DNA of 64,000 nucleotides, from the NCBI GenBank assembly GCA_947489445.1, contig CANLDN010000001.1, forward strand, positions 62,001 to 126,000. The letters are read 5' to 3'. Each line of letters begins with the position of its first letter. Within the stretch, counting starts at the first letter, position 1. A model generated the notes under the pieces. It did no database searches. It was not told the DNA's origin and saw nothing but the letters and a program-made list of their open reading frames with translations. This DNA is from an uncultured Paracoccaceae bacterium (GTDB taxonomy: Bacteria; Pseudomonadota; Alphaproteobacteria; Rhodobacterales; Rhodobacteraceae). This document shows, piece by piece, positions 52,711 through 61,343 of this stretch. The translations under genes were made by a program, and so were the position numbers.

Positions 52711-52932
52711 TCAGATGTAATAGATATCGCGGTAGACGTGGCGGATGATATCTTCGCGGGCGATACCGATATCGGCCAATTCGCGATCGGAGAGGCGTTG
52801 CAAACGTTGCACGTCAAGCGAACGGTTCTGGGCATCCGCCACACGATCAAAAAATCCGATCACACGTGCAGCAAGATAAGCGAAAAACGCAGGACGATCC
52901 TGCGTTGGGGTAGTGTCAGTGAAAAAGGCCAT
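52711..52932 (-). CDS. DUF1127 (YjiS-like) small basic protein
   Basis: 73 residues. After RPAFFAYLAARVIGFFDRVA, the DUF1127 signature VQRLQRLSDRELADIGIARE and DIIRHVYRDIYYI. DUF1127 proteins in Rhodobacter are stress-induced, bind RNA or affect RNA turnover, and give rise to 3'-derived small RNAs. A strong inverted repeat stands in the 5' leader, and GGAG precedes the ATG. Its stop lies 5 bp from the stop of the convergent gene. Confidence 0.9.
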   Translation of the reverse strand: MAFFTDTTPTQDRPAFFAYLAARVIGFFDRVADAQNRSLDVQRLQRLSDRELADIGIAREDIIRHVYRDIYYI

Positions 52933-52945
52933 TGTCGGCTCCTAC

Positions 52946-52972
52946 GTTGGGTGCATCGCTCTTGCACCCAAC
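52946..52972 (-). promoter_or_regulatory. Inverted repeat in the leader of the DUF1127 gene
   Basis: 10-bp arms gttgggtgca / tgcacccaac, 7-nt loop, ending 14 bp before the start codon. It could fold in the mRNA leader close to the ribosome site or serve as an operator. Confidence 0.5.
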
Positions 52973-53005
52973 ATAAGTCATTAGGGCTGACCTAAAACTG
53001 CTAAA

Positions 53006-53026
53006 GCCGCATTGCCGCAATGCGGC
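53006..53026 (-). terminator. Hairpin after the 53038 gene
   Basis: 9-bp arms gccgcattg / caatgcggc, 3-nt loop, directly after the stop of the small membrane-protein gene. Only TTT follows on the minus strand, so termination may be weak. Confidence 0.45.
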
Positions 53027-53037
53027 AGATGCATAGC

Positions 53038-53337
53038 CTAGCTCGTGCCGCTGCTATCGCCGTTGCGCTGATCCATGTATTTCTTGCCGGCCTCAACCAA
53101 ACGGGTCCCGAAATAACCCAGAACACCGCCAAGGATCACCCAGAATGGCGTGCCGCTGTTCAACAGGGCCGCCGCAATCCCGGCAGCTAACATCGCCACC
53201 ATAAACGCAATCAAACGCTTTTCGTGCGGCTCAACGGCAATATGTCCGTCCATCGCTTTCACGATGGGGCCACCTACCGGCCCCTCCAACTGAGGTGTCA
53301 AAAAGCCCGCGGCCGCCGCGATAATAAAGCCAAGCAT
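53038..53337 (-). CDS. Small membrane protein, unrecognised
   Basis: 99 residues from the ATG at 53337 (GGAG 7-8 nt upstream). Begins MLGFIIAAAAGFLTPQLEGP, then a soluble stretch VKAMDGHIAVEPHEKRLIAF, and two more membrane segments FMVAMLAAGIAAALLNSGTP and WVILGGVLGYFGTRLVEAGK. Ends with a charged tail. Conserved-looking in organisation; function not recognised. Divergent from pyrC. Confidence 0.65.
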   Translation of the reverse strand: MLGFIIAAAAGFLTPQLEGPVGGPIVKAMDGHIAVEPHEKRLIAFMVAMLAAGIAAALLNSGTPFWVILGGVLGYFGTRLVEAGKKYMDQRNGDSSGTS

Positions 53338-53454
53338 CTGGTTCTCCGCCAAAAAGTTCTGTTTCAAAGGTTAATATCGGCATGCCGGGCCTGATCTGCA
53401 AGGGCCTTCCAATGCCTATGGCCACCGCCCGCGCAAACGTGTAATCCGTGCCAC

Positions 53455-54507
53455 ATGCCAGACAAGAACATCACCAGCCTAACCATACGCCGCCCAGACG
53501 ACTGGCATCTGCACCTGCGCGACGGGGCGATGCTGCGCGCGGTGCTGCCCGAAACGACCCGGCATTTCGCCCGCGCAATCATCATGCCAAACCTTGTACC
53601 GCCTGTGGTGACGGCCACCGATGCAGTCGAATATCGCGCCCGCATCCTTGCCGCGCTGCCAGAAGGGGCGAAATTCACGCCGCTCATGACGCTCTACCTG
53701 ACCGAGGATACAAACCCCGAAGAGGTCCGCGCCGCCTATGAGGCAGGGATCGCCACAGCCGTCAAACTCTACCCGGCCGGGGCCACCACCAATTCAGCCT
53801 CTGGCGTGCGTGATTTTGAAAAGGTCCGCCCGGTGCTTGAGGTGATGGCCGATATCGGCATGCCCCTTTGCGTGCATGGCGAAGTCACTGACAGCGATAT
53901 CGACATTTTCGACCGCGAAGCCGTATTCATAGACAAGGTGCTGAAACCTTTGCGCAAAAAGGTGCCGGACCTGCGGGTGGTGATGGAACATGTCACAACC
54001 CAACATGCCGTCGATTACGTCCGAGATACCCATAAAAACCTGGCCGCAACCATTACAACGCATCACCTGATCATCAACCGGAACCACATTTTGGCCGGTG
54101 GGATCAAACCGCATTACTACTGCCTGCCCGTCGCCAAACGCGAAGCACACCGGGTCGCACTTGTGCAGGCTGCTATCTCTGGCGACAAACGGTTTTTCCT
54201 TGGCACCGATAGCGCACCGCATACGGACCCGGCCAAACTACAATCCTGTGGCTGCGCGGGTATCTTCACGGCTCCGAACACGTTATCATGCCTCGCCGAA
54301 GTGTTTGAGGCCGCAGGCAAACTGAAAAAGCTCGAGGCATTTACCTCGTTGAACGGCCCGGCCTTCTATCGGCTGCCAGCCAACGAGGACACACTCACCC
54401 TGCAAAAGGGTGACCCCGTCACCTACCCCACCCAGATCGCTACCGATGACGGTCCCGTCACTGTCTTCGACCCCGGTTTTGATCTGCACTGGCGCGTCAT
54501 GGCGTGA
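53455..54507 (+). CDS. pyrC: Dihydroorotase
   Basis: 350 residues, class II (E. coli PyrC-like) dihydroorotase, third step of pyrimidine synthesis (carbamoyl-aspartate to dihydroorotate). Metal-site residues in [35 protein letters not shown] [53 protein letters not shown]. Start at 53455 places the family's D-x-H-x-H early as expected. Followed by pyrE after 69 bp. Confidence 0.96.
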   Translation: MPDKNITSLTIRRPDDWHLHLRDGAMLRAVLPETTRHFARAIIMPNLVPPVVTATDAVEYRARILAALPEGAKFTPLMTLYLTEDTNPEEVRAAYEAGIATAVKLYPAGATTNSASGVRDFEKVRPVLEVMADIGMPLCVHGEVTDSDIDIFDREAVFIDKVLKPLRKKVPDLRVVMEHVTTQHAVDYVRDTHKNLAATITTHHLIINRNHILAGGIKPHYYCLPVAKREAHRVALVQAAISGDKRFFLGTDSAPHTDPAKLQSCGCAGIFTAPNTLSCLAEVFEAAGKLKKLEAFTSLNGPAFYRLPANEDTLTLQKGDPVTYPTQIATDDGPVTVFDPGFDLHWRVMA

Positions 54508-54512
54508 GGCAC

Positions 54513-54534
54513 ATCAAATTTCTAGAAATTTGAT
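54513..54534. repeat. TTTCTAGAAA-centred perfect palindrome, copy 2
   Basis: 22-bp perfect palindrome with the same 20-bp core as 24511-24530. It begins 6 bp after the pyrC stop, between pyrC and pyrE. Confidence 0.75.
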
Positions 54535-54576
54535 CCCCCGGCAAAACCCTTTCAACCAAACCTACAGGTCGGCACG

Positions 54577-55245
54577 ATGATCCCAACTTCCTTCCCCACC
54601 AAAGACGAAATCGCCCGCCTGACCGCAGGCATGCTCATCGAAATCGGTGCCATCGACTTCAACGCGACCGAACCCTTCACCCATGCCTCCGGCAAGCAGG
54701 CACCAACTTACGTCGACTGCCGTAAACTGATCAGCTACCCGCGCATCCGCGCCACCCTGATGGATTTCCTATCCGTCACCATCATGCGCGAGGCCGGTTT
54801 TGAGGCCTTTGATAACATCGCAGGCGGTGAAACCGCGGGCATCCCCTTCTCCGCCTTGGTCGCCGAACGGCTTGCGCTGCCAATGACTTACGTCCGTAAA
54901 AAACCCAAAGGCTACGGGCGCAACGCGCGGATCGAAGGGGTCATGACCGAAGGCCAACGTGTGCTGCTGGTCGAGGACCTGACAACCGATGGCGGCTCGA
55001 AACTGTCTTTTGTTGACGCGATCCGCGACACCGGGGCCACCTGCAACGCGACCGCAGTCATCTTCTATTACGGCATCTTCGACGGTGTGGAAAAAACGCT
55101 CGCCGATCACGGCGTGCAACTGATCCACCTTTGTACCTGGTGGGACGTGCTGGCCGAGGCCAAGGCACGCAAGGCCTTTGATGCTGACACTCTCGCTACG
55201 GTCGCGGCCTATCTGAACGACCCGGCGGGCTGGAAACCCGCTTAA
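54577..55245 (+). CDS. pyrE: Orotate phosphoribosyltransferase
   Basis: 222 residues. Cytosolic PRTase converting orotate and PRPP to OMP in pyrimidine synthesis. PRPP loop [34 protein letters not shown] flexible loop, [19 protein letters not shown], and [14 protein letters not shown]. Partner gene of pyrC in the same direction; a TTTCTAGAAA palindrome lies between them. Confidence 0.95.
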   Translation: MIPTSFPTKDEIARLTAGMLIEIGAIDFNATEPFTHASGKQAPTYVDCRKLISYPRIRATLMDFLSVTIMREAGFEAFDNIAGGETAGIPFSALVAERLALPMTYVRKKPKGYGRNARIEGVMTEGQRVLLVEDLTTDGGSKLSFVDAIRDTGATCNATAVIFYYGIFDGVEKTLADHGVQLIHLCTWWDVLAEAKARKAFDADTLATVAAYLNDPAGWKPA

Positions 55246-55372
55246 CCAAACGCACAAAAACTTCTCCACAGCTTTTTTTGTGGGAATCAGGAACAGTGAT
55301 GCATTTTGTGCTTCGTGCATTGCAGTCCGCCATATATAGTCAAAACACCCCGATAGAAAATGGCCCACAGAG

Positions 55373-55393
55373 TTATCCCGCACTTTATCCCCG
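55373..55393 (+). promoter_or_regulatory. Two DnaA-box-like sequences upstream of dnaB
   Basis: TTATCCCGC (55373) and TTATCCCCG (55385), each two mismatches from TTATCCACA, with a third near 55262 (TTCTCCACA). Weak, but DnaA control of the replicative helicase gene would be sensible. Confidence 0.3.
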
Positions 55394-55461
55394 ATCATTT
55401 CCAGATGGTCACCGGCGCGGCGCACCTGTTAAGAGGCACGCGGGTCAAGTGAGGTAGGGTC

Positions 55462-56949
55462 ATGAACGAAGTCACCGCATTCAATGCAACCGGGATCGAA
55501 GCAGCCTCCGCCGACCTGATGCCCCATTCGATCGAGGCCGAACAGCAATTGCTCGGTGCGATCCTGACCAATAACGACATTTTCGATCGTGTCGCCGCGA
55601 TCATCGGGCCAAAACATTTCTACGATCCCGTCCACGCCCGCATCTTTGAAACGGCCGCCACCCGCATCGGTAAAAACATGCTGGCCAGCCCCGTGACGCT
55701 CAAGGCATTCATGGAAGACGATGAAGGCCTGCAGGAACTCGGCGGCCCGCCCTATCTGGCCCGGCTTGCCGGTGCCGCAATCTCTGCCTTCGCCGCCCGC
55801 GACTACGCGCAGATGATCTACGACCTCGCTACAAGGCGCGAACTGATCCAACTGGGGCGCAATATCTCGGACAAGGCCGCCAAGGTTGACGTCGAAAGCG
55901 AACCCAAGGAACAAATCGTCGAAGCCGAACAGGCGCTCTATTCGCTCGCTGAACAAGGCACCTCAGAACAAGGCTTTCAATCCTTCCTTGCTGCCGTGAC
56001 AGAGGCCGTGAATGTCGCCAACACTGCCTACCAACGCGAGGGCGGGTTGGCCGGGGTCTCCACCGGGCTGGCGGATATGGACAGGAAACTTGGCGGATTA
56101 CACAAATCCGACCTTCTGATCCTCGCCGGGCGGCCATCAATGGGCAAAACGTCCTTGGCCACCAACATCGCCTACAACATCGCCAAGACCTATAAGCGCG
56201 GGAAGCTGCAAGACGGGACCGAAGGGGCCATTGACGGCGGCGTGGTCGGCTTCTTTTCTTTGGAAATGAGCGCCGAACAACTCGCCGGTCGTATCCTCGC
56301 CGAGGCTTCCGAAATCTCGTCGCACAAAATCCGGCAGGGCGACATGACCGAAAGCGAATTCCGGCGCTTCGTAGATGCGGCCAAGCAACTCGAATCCTGC
56401 CCGCTCTATATCGACGACACGGCGGCCATTCCGATCTCGCAACTGGCCGCGCGCGCCCGGCGCCTGAAACGAACCCACGGACTTGACGTGCTGATCGTCG
56501 ACTACCTACAACTGGTGCGCGGCACATCCGACAACCGGGTGCAGGAAATCGGCGAGATTTCCATGGGCCTCAAAGCCATCGCCAAAGAACTCAACATCCC
56601 CGTCATCGCCCTGTCCCAGCTGTCGCGTCAGGTCGAAAGCCGCGATGATAAGCGGCCGCAACTGTCCGACCTGCGCGAATCCGGGTCAATCGAGCAAGAC
56701 GCGGACGTCGTGATGTTCGTCTATCGGGGCGAATACTATGTCGAGCGCGAAAAGCCCGACGATTCAAACATGGAAGGCATGGCCGCCTGGCAGGAAAAAA
56801 TGTCCAGCCTGCATGGCAAGGCCGAGGTGATCGTCGGCAAACAACGGCACGGGCCCATCGGCACGGTCGAACTCGCCTTCACCGCCGAATTCACCCGCTT
56901 CAGCGATCTGGTCAAACCGTGGCAACAGGGCGCTGATCAGGAATTCTAA
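55462..56949 (+). CDS. dnaB: Replicative DNA helicase DnaB
   Basis: 495 residues. N-terminal DnaB_N (PHSIEAEQQLLGAILTNNDI, FYDPVHARIFETAATRI) and C-terminal RecA-like helicase: Walker A LAGRPSMGKTSLATNI, Walker B DVLIVDYLQLV, ALSQLSRQVESR, and QDADVVMFVYRGEYY near the end. Hexameric 5'-3' helicase of the replication fork. No intein or insertion seen. A GTAGGGTG palindrome follows the stop at once. Confidence 0.97.
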   Translation: MNEVTAFNATGIEAASADLMPHSIEAEQQLLGAILTNNDIFDRVAAIIGPKHFYDPVHARIFETAATRIGKNMLASPVTLKAFMEDDEGLQELGGPPYLARLAGAAISAFAARDYAQMIYDLATRRELIQLGRNISDKAAKVDVESEPKEQIVEAEQALYSLAEQGTSEQGFQSFLAAVTEAVNVANTAYQREGGLAGVSTGLADMDRKLGGLHKSDLLILAGRPSMGKTSLATNIAYNIAKTYKRGKLQDGTEGAIDGGVVGFFSLEMSAEQLAGRILAEASEISSHKIRQGDMTESEFRRFVDAAKQLESCPLYIDDTAAIPISQLAARARRLKRTHGLDVLIVDYLQLVRGTSDNRVQEIGEISMGLKAIAKELNIPVIALSQLSRQVESRDDKRPQLSDLRESGSIEQDADVVMFVYRGEYYVEREKPDDSNMEGMAAWQEKMSSLHGKAEVIVGKQRHGPIGTVELAFTAEFTRFSDLVKPWQQGADQEF

Positions 56950-56950
56950 G

Positions 56951-56974
56951 GTAGGGTGGGGTTACACCCCACCT
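56951..56974. repeat. GTAGGGTG-type palindrome, copy 4
   Basis: Arms ggtggggt / accccacc with a 3-nt loop, preceded by GTAG. It abuts the dnaB stop and separates it from the convergent methyltransferase gene. Confidence 0.75.
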
Positions 56975-56982
56975 GCGATCAA

Positions 56983-57756
56983 TCAGGTAATCTTTGCCAC
57001 CGTCAGCTTGGTCATCGACCGATAGGTCAATATCCCATTGTGATCCGCGTGTTCACGCAGAAGCGCGCGCAATTCGTCATCAAAGCGTGCCTGGCGCGCA
57101 CCCAGTTTCGATATCGTAAACGTATCGCGCGAATGCTGGCACAGGATGAAATCATCGACCGATTGCTGAAACGGGTCCGAGATGAGCTCAAAGACCTCGC
57201 CCACATCGACATATTGCTGATAGGCCTCCCAAAACGCGGGGCTGCGATCCGTGACAAATGGCTGACCCGTCAGCTCCGGCACCCAGCGCCCCAGAAAATC
57301 CTGCCAATCACCTTCCCATGGGGGCGCGTGCGCGCCATCACCTTCAACCACAGCAAACAGATGATCCGGCGTCATATGCTGCGCTATTCGGGGAAACAGC
57401 CGGGCATGATCCATCCAATGAATACTCAGCGCGGCCACGACAACATCAAAGGACCGGGCAAGCGGCACCTCCTCAGCATACCCTTCAACCCAATCAATAT
57501 TCGGCGCATCACCCAGCGAAAGCGATTGACCCAACGCAATCATCCGGGCCGATGGATCGACTGCCGTAACAGTCTCAAACGATCCAGACAGCGGGCGCGA
57601 CACCTTCCCATGACCACAGCCCAGATCCAGCAGATTCTCCCGTCCGGGAGCCAATTCAACCAATAAATCATACAGCCGCTGCGGATAAGGCGGACGGTGA
57701 AGATAAAGATCAACAACCTCCGCATCCATAAATGAACGCCCGATTTGTTGTGACAT
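56983..57756 (-). CDS. Class I SAM-dependent methyltransferase
   Basis: 257 residues from the ATG at 57756 (GGGGGCGG upstream). After IGRSFMDAEVVDLYLHRPPY, motif I ENLLDLGCGHGKVSRPLSG, motif II VTAVDPSARMIALGQSL, and motif IV/VI VVVAALSIHWMDHARLFPRI. The second half is helical with a small beta element and ends in YRSMTKLTVAKI. Substrate not inferable; related proteins include trans-aconitate or demethylmenaquinone methyltransferase-like enzymes. It is divergent from the MerR/AKR pair. Confidence 0.82.
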   Translation of the reverse strand: MSQQIGRSFMDAEVVDLYLHRPPYPQRLYDLLVELAPGRENLLDLGCGHGKVSRPLSGSFETVTAVDPSARMIALGQSLSLGDAPNIDWVEGYAEEVPLARSFDVVVAALSIHWMDHARLFPRIAQHMTPDHLFAVVEGDGAHAPPWEGDWQDFLGRWVPELTGQPFVTDRSPAFWEAYQQYVDVGEVFELISDPFQQSVDDFILCQHSRDTFTISKLGARQARFDDELRALLREHADHNGILTYRSMTKLTVAKIT

Positions 57757-57839
57757 ATCCGCCCCCACTGTTTCCGCAGACCTATTGCATGGCAACAACC
57801 GGAATCAACATGCATCTTCCAACCAGGCCAATAACACGC

Positions 57840-57870
57840 TTGACCTGGAGTCACTCCAATACCCTACGCA
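57840..57870 (+). promoter_or_regulatory. MerR-type promoter with 19-bp spacer and dyad operator
   Basis: TTGACC (-35, 57840-57845), 19-bp spacer holding the dyad TGGAGTCACTCCA (57846-57858), then TACGCA (-10, 57865-57870). An over-long spacer with a centred dyad is the hallmark of MerR-controlled promoters; the MerR gene starts 23 bp later. Confidence 0.7.
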
Positions 57871-57892
57871 TCAGTATCAAGGGAGATCACCC

Positions 57893-58270
57893 ATGCGAAT
57901 CGCCGAAGCTGCGGCCCAATCCGGCCTGACCCACGACACCATCCGGTTCTACGAGAAATCCGGCATGCTGCCGCCCATCCGACGCGACAGCAAAGGGTGG
58001 CGGCTGTTCAGCCGGGACGATGTGCATTGGCTGACAACGCTGGAACGGCTGCGCGTCACCGGCATGCCATTGGACGATGTGAAACACTTCGCCACCTCCG
58101 CGCATGCCGACAACAGCGACAGTGCCGAACAGCAGGCAATCAGGCTGGCCCTCCTGGAACGCCACGCGGAAACACTGGCTAAGCGGCGGGCCGACCTTGA
58201 CGCCTGCGAGGCGTATCTGCGCCACAAGATCCACATTTACCGCAACAGATCGGAGACAAAAGATGGCTAA
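57893..58270 (+). CDS. MerR family regulator
   Basis: 125 residues from the ATG at 57893 (AGGGAG upstream). N-terminal winged HTH: MRIAEAAAQSGLTHDTIRFY, EKSGMLPPIRRDSKGWRLFS, RDDVHWLTTLERLRVTGMPL, followed by a coiled-coil dimerisation helix. No cysteines in the metal-sensing positions; signal is therefore probably organic or redox rather than a metal. It controls its own promoter and, through an 8-nt overlap, the aldo/keto reductase gene. Confidence 0.9.
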   Translation: MRIAEAAAQSGLTHDTIRFYEKSGMLPPIRRDSKGWRLFSRDDVHWLTTLERLRVTGMPLDDVKHFATSAHADNSDSAEQQAIRLALLERHAETLAKRRADLDACEAYLRHKIHIYRNRSETKDG

Positions 58271-59255
58271 TTTCAAAGAGATCCCGACACACCCCACCCT
58301 TGGCCTTGGCTGCTGGGCCATTGGCGGGCCGTTCTTCATGGACGGGCGTGCCGTCGGCTGGGGCGAGATTGACGATAGCGTCTCAATGGCGGCCATTGCG
58401 ATGGCACTTGAACACGGCATCAAGCATTTCGACACAGCCCAGGCCTATGGCTGCGGACATTCCGAAACCGTGCTGGGCGCCGCGCTCAAAAACCACCCCG
58501 ACGTGGCCATCGCCACAAAGATCGGCCTCGAAATCAACACAGAAACCAAGCAACTCACAGGGCCCATCAACGACCCAGAGGTCATCCGTCAAACCATCGA
58601 CGCCTCCCGCAAACGGCTGGGGCGCGACCGGATCGACCTTGTCCTGCACCACAACAATGAACTGCCCCCGGAAGAGGCGAAACCGACCTTCGACATGCTG
58701 GCCACGCTCTACGATAAGGGGATCATCGGGGCCTACGGCTGGTCCACGGATTTTCCGGGCAGCGCCCGCGCCTTTGCGGACCACCCGGGCTTCACGGCCA
58801 TCGAACACGCGATGAATGTTCTCAAACCCGCCGGTCAAATTGTCCCGGTCATCGAAGAAACAAACCTACTATCGCTCATCCGCTCGCCCCTTGCGATGGG
58901 GGTGCTGGGCGGCAAATACGACGCGAACACCCAGTTCAGCAAAGACGAAATCCGCGGCAGCAACCCCGGTTGGCAGGATTATTTTAAGGACGGCAAAATC
59001 ACCGATGCCTATCTGGCCCAACTCAACGCCACCCGCGACATCCTGACATCGGGCGGGCGCAGCCTCGCCCAAGGGGCGCTGGCCTGGCTCTGGGCCCGCA
59101 CAGCCAACGCCATGCCCATCCCCGGCTTTCGGACGCCCGAACAGGTCAATGACCTATGTGGCGCGCTGGATCATGGGCCACTGACGCAATCCCAAATGGC
59201 AGAAATCGAAACCATCCTTGATCGACCTGAGGAGGGACCACCCTCAGCAAACTGA
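58263..59255 (+). CDS. Aldo/keto reductase
   Basis: 330 residues from the ATG at 58263. TIM-barrel AKR: GLGCWAIGGPFFMDGRAVGW, catalytic Asp-Tyr in HFDTAQAYGCGHSETVLG, Lys in AIATKIGLEIN, IDLVLHHNNELPPEEA, GSNPGWQDYFKD, and the NADP-binding MPIPGFRTPEQV. AKR11/Gcy-like set. It probably reduces aldehydes or ketones with NADPH. Regulated by the MerR protein with which it overlaps. Confidence 0.92.
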   Translation: MANFKEIPTHPTLGLGCWAIGGPFFMDGRAVGWGEIDDSVSMAAIAMALEHGIKHFDTAQAYGCGHSETVLGAALKNHPDVAIATKIGLEINTETKQLTGPINDPEVIRQTIDASRKRLGRDRIDLVLHHNNELPPEEAKPTFDMLATLYDKGIIGAYGWSTDFPGSARAFADHPGFTAIEHAMNVLKPAGQIVPVIEETNLLSLIRSPLAMGVLGGKYDANTQFSKDEIRGSNPGWQDYFKDGKITDAYLAQLNATRDILTSGGRSLAQGALAWLWARTANAMPIPGFRTPEQVNDLCGALDHGPLTQSQMAEIETILDRPEEGPPSAN

Positions 59256-59408
59256 TCGTAGGTTTGGCGCGTGATCCGACGCTCAACACCCCCGTCATTG
59301 GCACGGGTCATGCTGGCGGCAATGGCAGCATTGAGCCCTTAGTGCACCTAGTTCCGGAGTTAACTATGGTGATGCTGTTTGGTAGCATATCGAAAAGTGG
59401 AAAGTTCG

Positions 59409-59819
59409 ATGAACCAGAAGAGTGCCCCTGAAATTGATGCTAGGATCACATTCCCGGAATGTGGCGTTCAGCTCAATTGTCTGATCAGACATATTAGCAA
59501 TGACATTTACAGGGTATGTGAACACCCAACTTTTGCCGAAGATCAGATGCAGTTTGGCGATTGCGCGAAGATTCGAAAGATCGATGATCAAAACTATGAA
59601 TTTCAAGAAGTTACATCGAAAAGTGACCTGAGTTTTGTACAGTACGTCATCAATGATGAAATCATGTTGGAGATAGGTAGAATTCTGGAAAAAACTGTGC
59701 GCTCAAATGGATATTGGCAAAGAGATTTCGGGGGCCTCTTAACTTTGTACTTTGACGCAAAATTGTTTGATCCAAGACTAGACTTAGAAACTCTGATCGA
59801 AAAGTACAAAGAAAGCTAG
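59409..59819 (+). CDS. Unrecognised A+T-rich protein gene
   Basis: 136 residues from the ATG at 59409 (GGAAAG about 8 nt upstream; an earlier start at 59379 is weaker). MNQKSAPEIDARITFPECGV, IRHISNDIYRVCEHPTFAED, QMQFGDCAKIRKIDDQNYEF, EEVTSKSD-like QEVTSKSDLSFVQYVI, GYWQRDFGGLLTLYFDAKLF. Mixed alpha-beta soluble protein with a faint likeness to DUF4265-type proteins. It is clearly more A+T-rich than the housekeeping genes around it and differs in codon use, so recent acquisition is likely. Confidence 0.55.
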   Translation: MNQKSAPEIDARITFPECGVQLNCLIRHISNDIYRVCEHPTFAEDQMQFGDCAKIRKIDDQNYEFQEVTSKSDLSFVQYVINDEIMLEIGRILEKTVRSNGYWQRDFGGLLTLYFDAKLFDPRLDLETLIEKYKES

Positions 59820-59906
59820 CTTCGATAGACTCGACGCAGTGGATATTGAGCGCTTGCGGATGACGGCTTTGTCCGCTTTGTCCGCAAACCAGCCTTCCGC
59901 CAAATC

Positions 59907-61070
59907 TTACTCCACCGTTTCTTTCTTTTCAGGCTTCAGGAACGGATAGATAAACTGCCGCCAATACCCACGCGGTACGGTATCGCCCACAACCCCATAA
60001 TTCTCAGGCCATTCCGTTTCGGGCAAATGATGAGTCCCAAACAGCCAATCGTAAATCGGGAAATGGCTGGCGTAATTGATATCAATCGCCGCCCGATCCG
60101 ATCCGTGATGCCAATGATGGAACCGTGGGGTCACAAAGAACCGCTCCAGAAACCCCATCTTCCAACCGATATTGGCGTGGATGAAGCTGGAATAGAAATA
60201 GACGATCAGCAGATACCCCTGAATAGCCGCCGGATCGAAGCCCAGCGTAAACATCGGCACCGCCGTCAGGCCACGCAGCACGGCGATTTCCACGAAATGC
60301 ATGCGGGCACCCGCCAGCCAATCCATCTTCTTGGTCGAATGATGGATCGCATGAAACCGCCACAGCACCGGAAACGTATGAAACGCGCGGTGCACCCAAT
60401 ATTGCACAAAATCGGTGGCCATCATGATGATGACAACCTGCAACCAAAACGGCATCTGCACGATGTAGATGCGCACATCATCAAGCGGGATTTGGGCATT
60501 CACATAGTTTGACGGAGCCAGCGTGATAAACCCTAAAACCTGCACCAGCATGGAGCTGACGAGGTAATAAAACATATCCTCCTGCCATTCCGCCCGAAAC
60601 ACGGTCTGCTCGCCTCGCGCTGGAAAAAACCGTTCCAACGGCACAAACAGGAACCCGACGACCAACACGTTGATGATGAAATAATCCAGTCCAAAATAGA
60701 ATGCCTGCGGTGCCTCTGAACCGATCTGCGGCTGCGTGGTCGCCATCAAGGACGCGATCACCGACACCGCCAAGGCGGTCCAGCCCAGCGATTTGCGCGT
60801 GCTCAGGATCAGGCTCAGCAGCGACAGCGCGTAACCTGACAGCAGGACAAACCGCAAAACCACCGTGACAACACCGCTATCCTGAATGAACGCAATTTCC
60901 GGATACGAAAACGTCTCTGGAAACCAGCGCAGCAATACAATCAACAGCCCGGCGATTGACGCCAACAAGGCCAACGATCCCGATAACCAGCCACTGCCCA
61001 AGGGGCGCTCGTCACGTGGGGTTTCCAGCTGCGTGATGACTTTTTTCAAAATATCCAAAACAGACCTCAT
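59907..61070 (-). CDS. Sterol desaturase / fatty acid hydroxylase family protein
   Basis: 387 residues from the ATG at 61070; an ATG at 61121 would add 17 residues and neither has a strong ribosome site. Several membrane segments, then the di-iron histidine clusters: FVQYWVHRAFH, VLWRFHAIHHS, TPRFHHWHHGSDR and NYASHFP with further His. Members hydroxylate or desaturate lipids in the membrane using O2. Substrate unknown; ornithine-lipid or fatty-acyl hydroxylation would fit an alphaproteobacterium. Divergent from alr across the 11-bp-phased repeat. Confidence 0.85.
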   Translation of the reverse strand: MRSVLDILKKVITQLETPRDERPLGSGWLSGSLALLASIAGLLIVLLRWFPETFSYPEIAFIQDSGVVTVVLRFVLLSGYALSLLSLILSTRKSLGWTALAVSVIASLMATTQPQIGSEAPQAFYFGLDYFIINVLVVGFLFVPLERFFPARGEQTVFRAEWQEDMFYYLVSSMLVQVLGFITLAPSNYVNAQIPLDDVRIYIVQMPFWLQVVIIMMATDFVQYWVHRAFHTFPVLWRFHAIHHSTKKMDWLAGARMHFVEIAVLRGLTAVPMFTLGFDPAAIQGYLLIVYFYSSFIHANIGWKMGFLERFFVTPRFHHWHHGSDRAAIDINYASHFPIYDWLFGTHHLPETEWPENYGVVGDTVPRGYWRQFIYPFLKPEKKETVE

Positions 61071-61176
61071 CGATGCTCTACAGCCTTGATAATCTGAAAA
61101 CTCGGGCGACAAAATGACCATTATTAACGTACCCCCACCGTGCGGTGCGTTAAGGTGCCCGCATATGTATGATCAT

Positions 61177-61209
61177 GCGCATGGTTTGCGCATGGTTTCT
61201 GCATGGTTT
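61177..61209. repeat. 11-bp-phased GCATGGTTT repeat, locus B
   Basis: Three exact 11-bp units gcgcatggttt / gcgcatggttt / ctgcatggttt, followed by GTGCC. The same unit order occurs at 8126-8169. It lies between the divergent fatty acid hydroxylase and alr genes, where an operator for either is possible. Confidence 0.7.
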
Positions 61210-61343
61210 GTGCCACCGTTCAAACGCCTGCCCCACTAGTCCTTAACCACCATTGCAGCAAAACCACGCTCAGATGACGCGCAAACAGCGCACGCCGCGT
61301 TAACCTCTTGCCGCCTGCGCGCGCCCCTGCCACAAAGCCGCTC

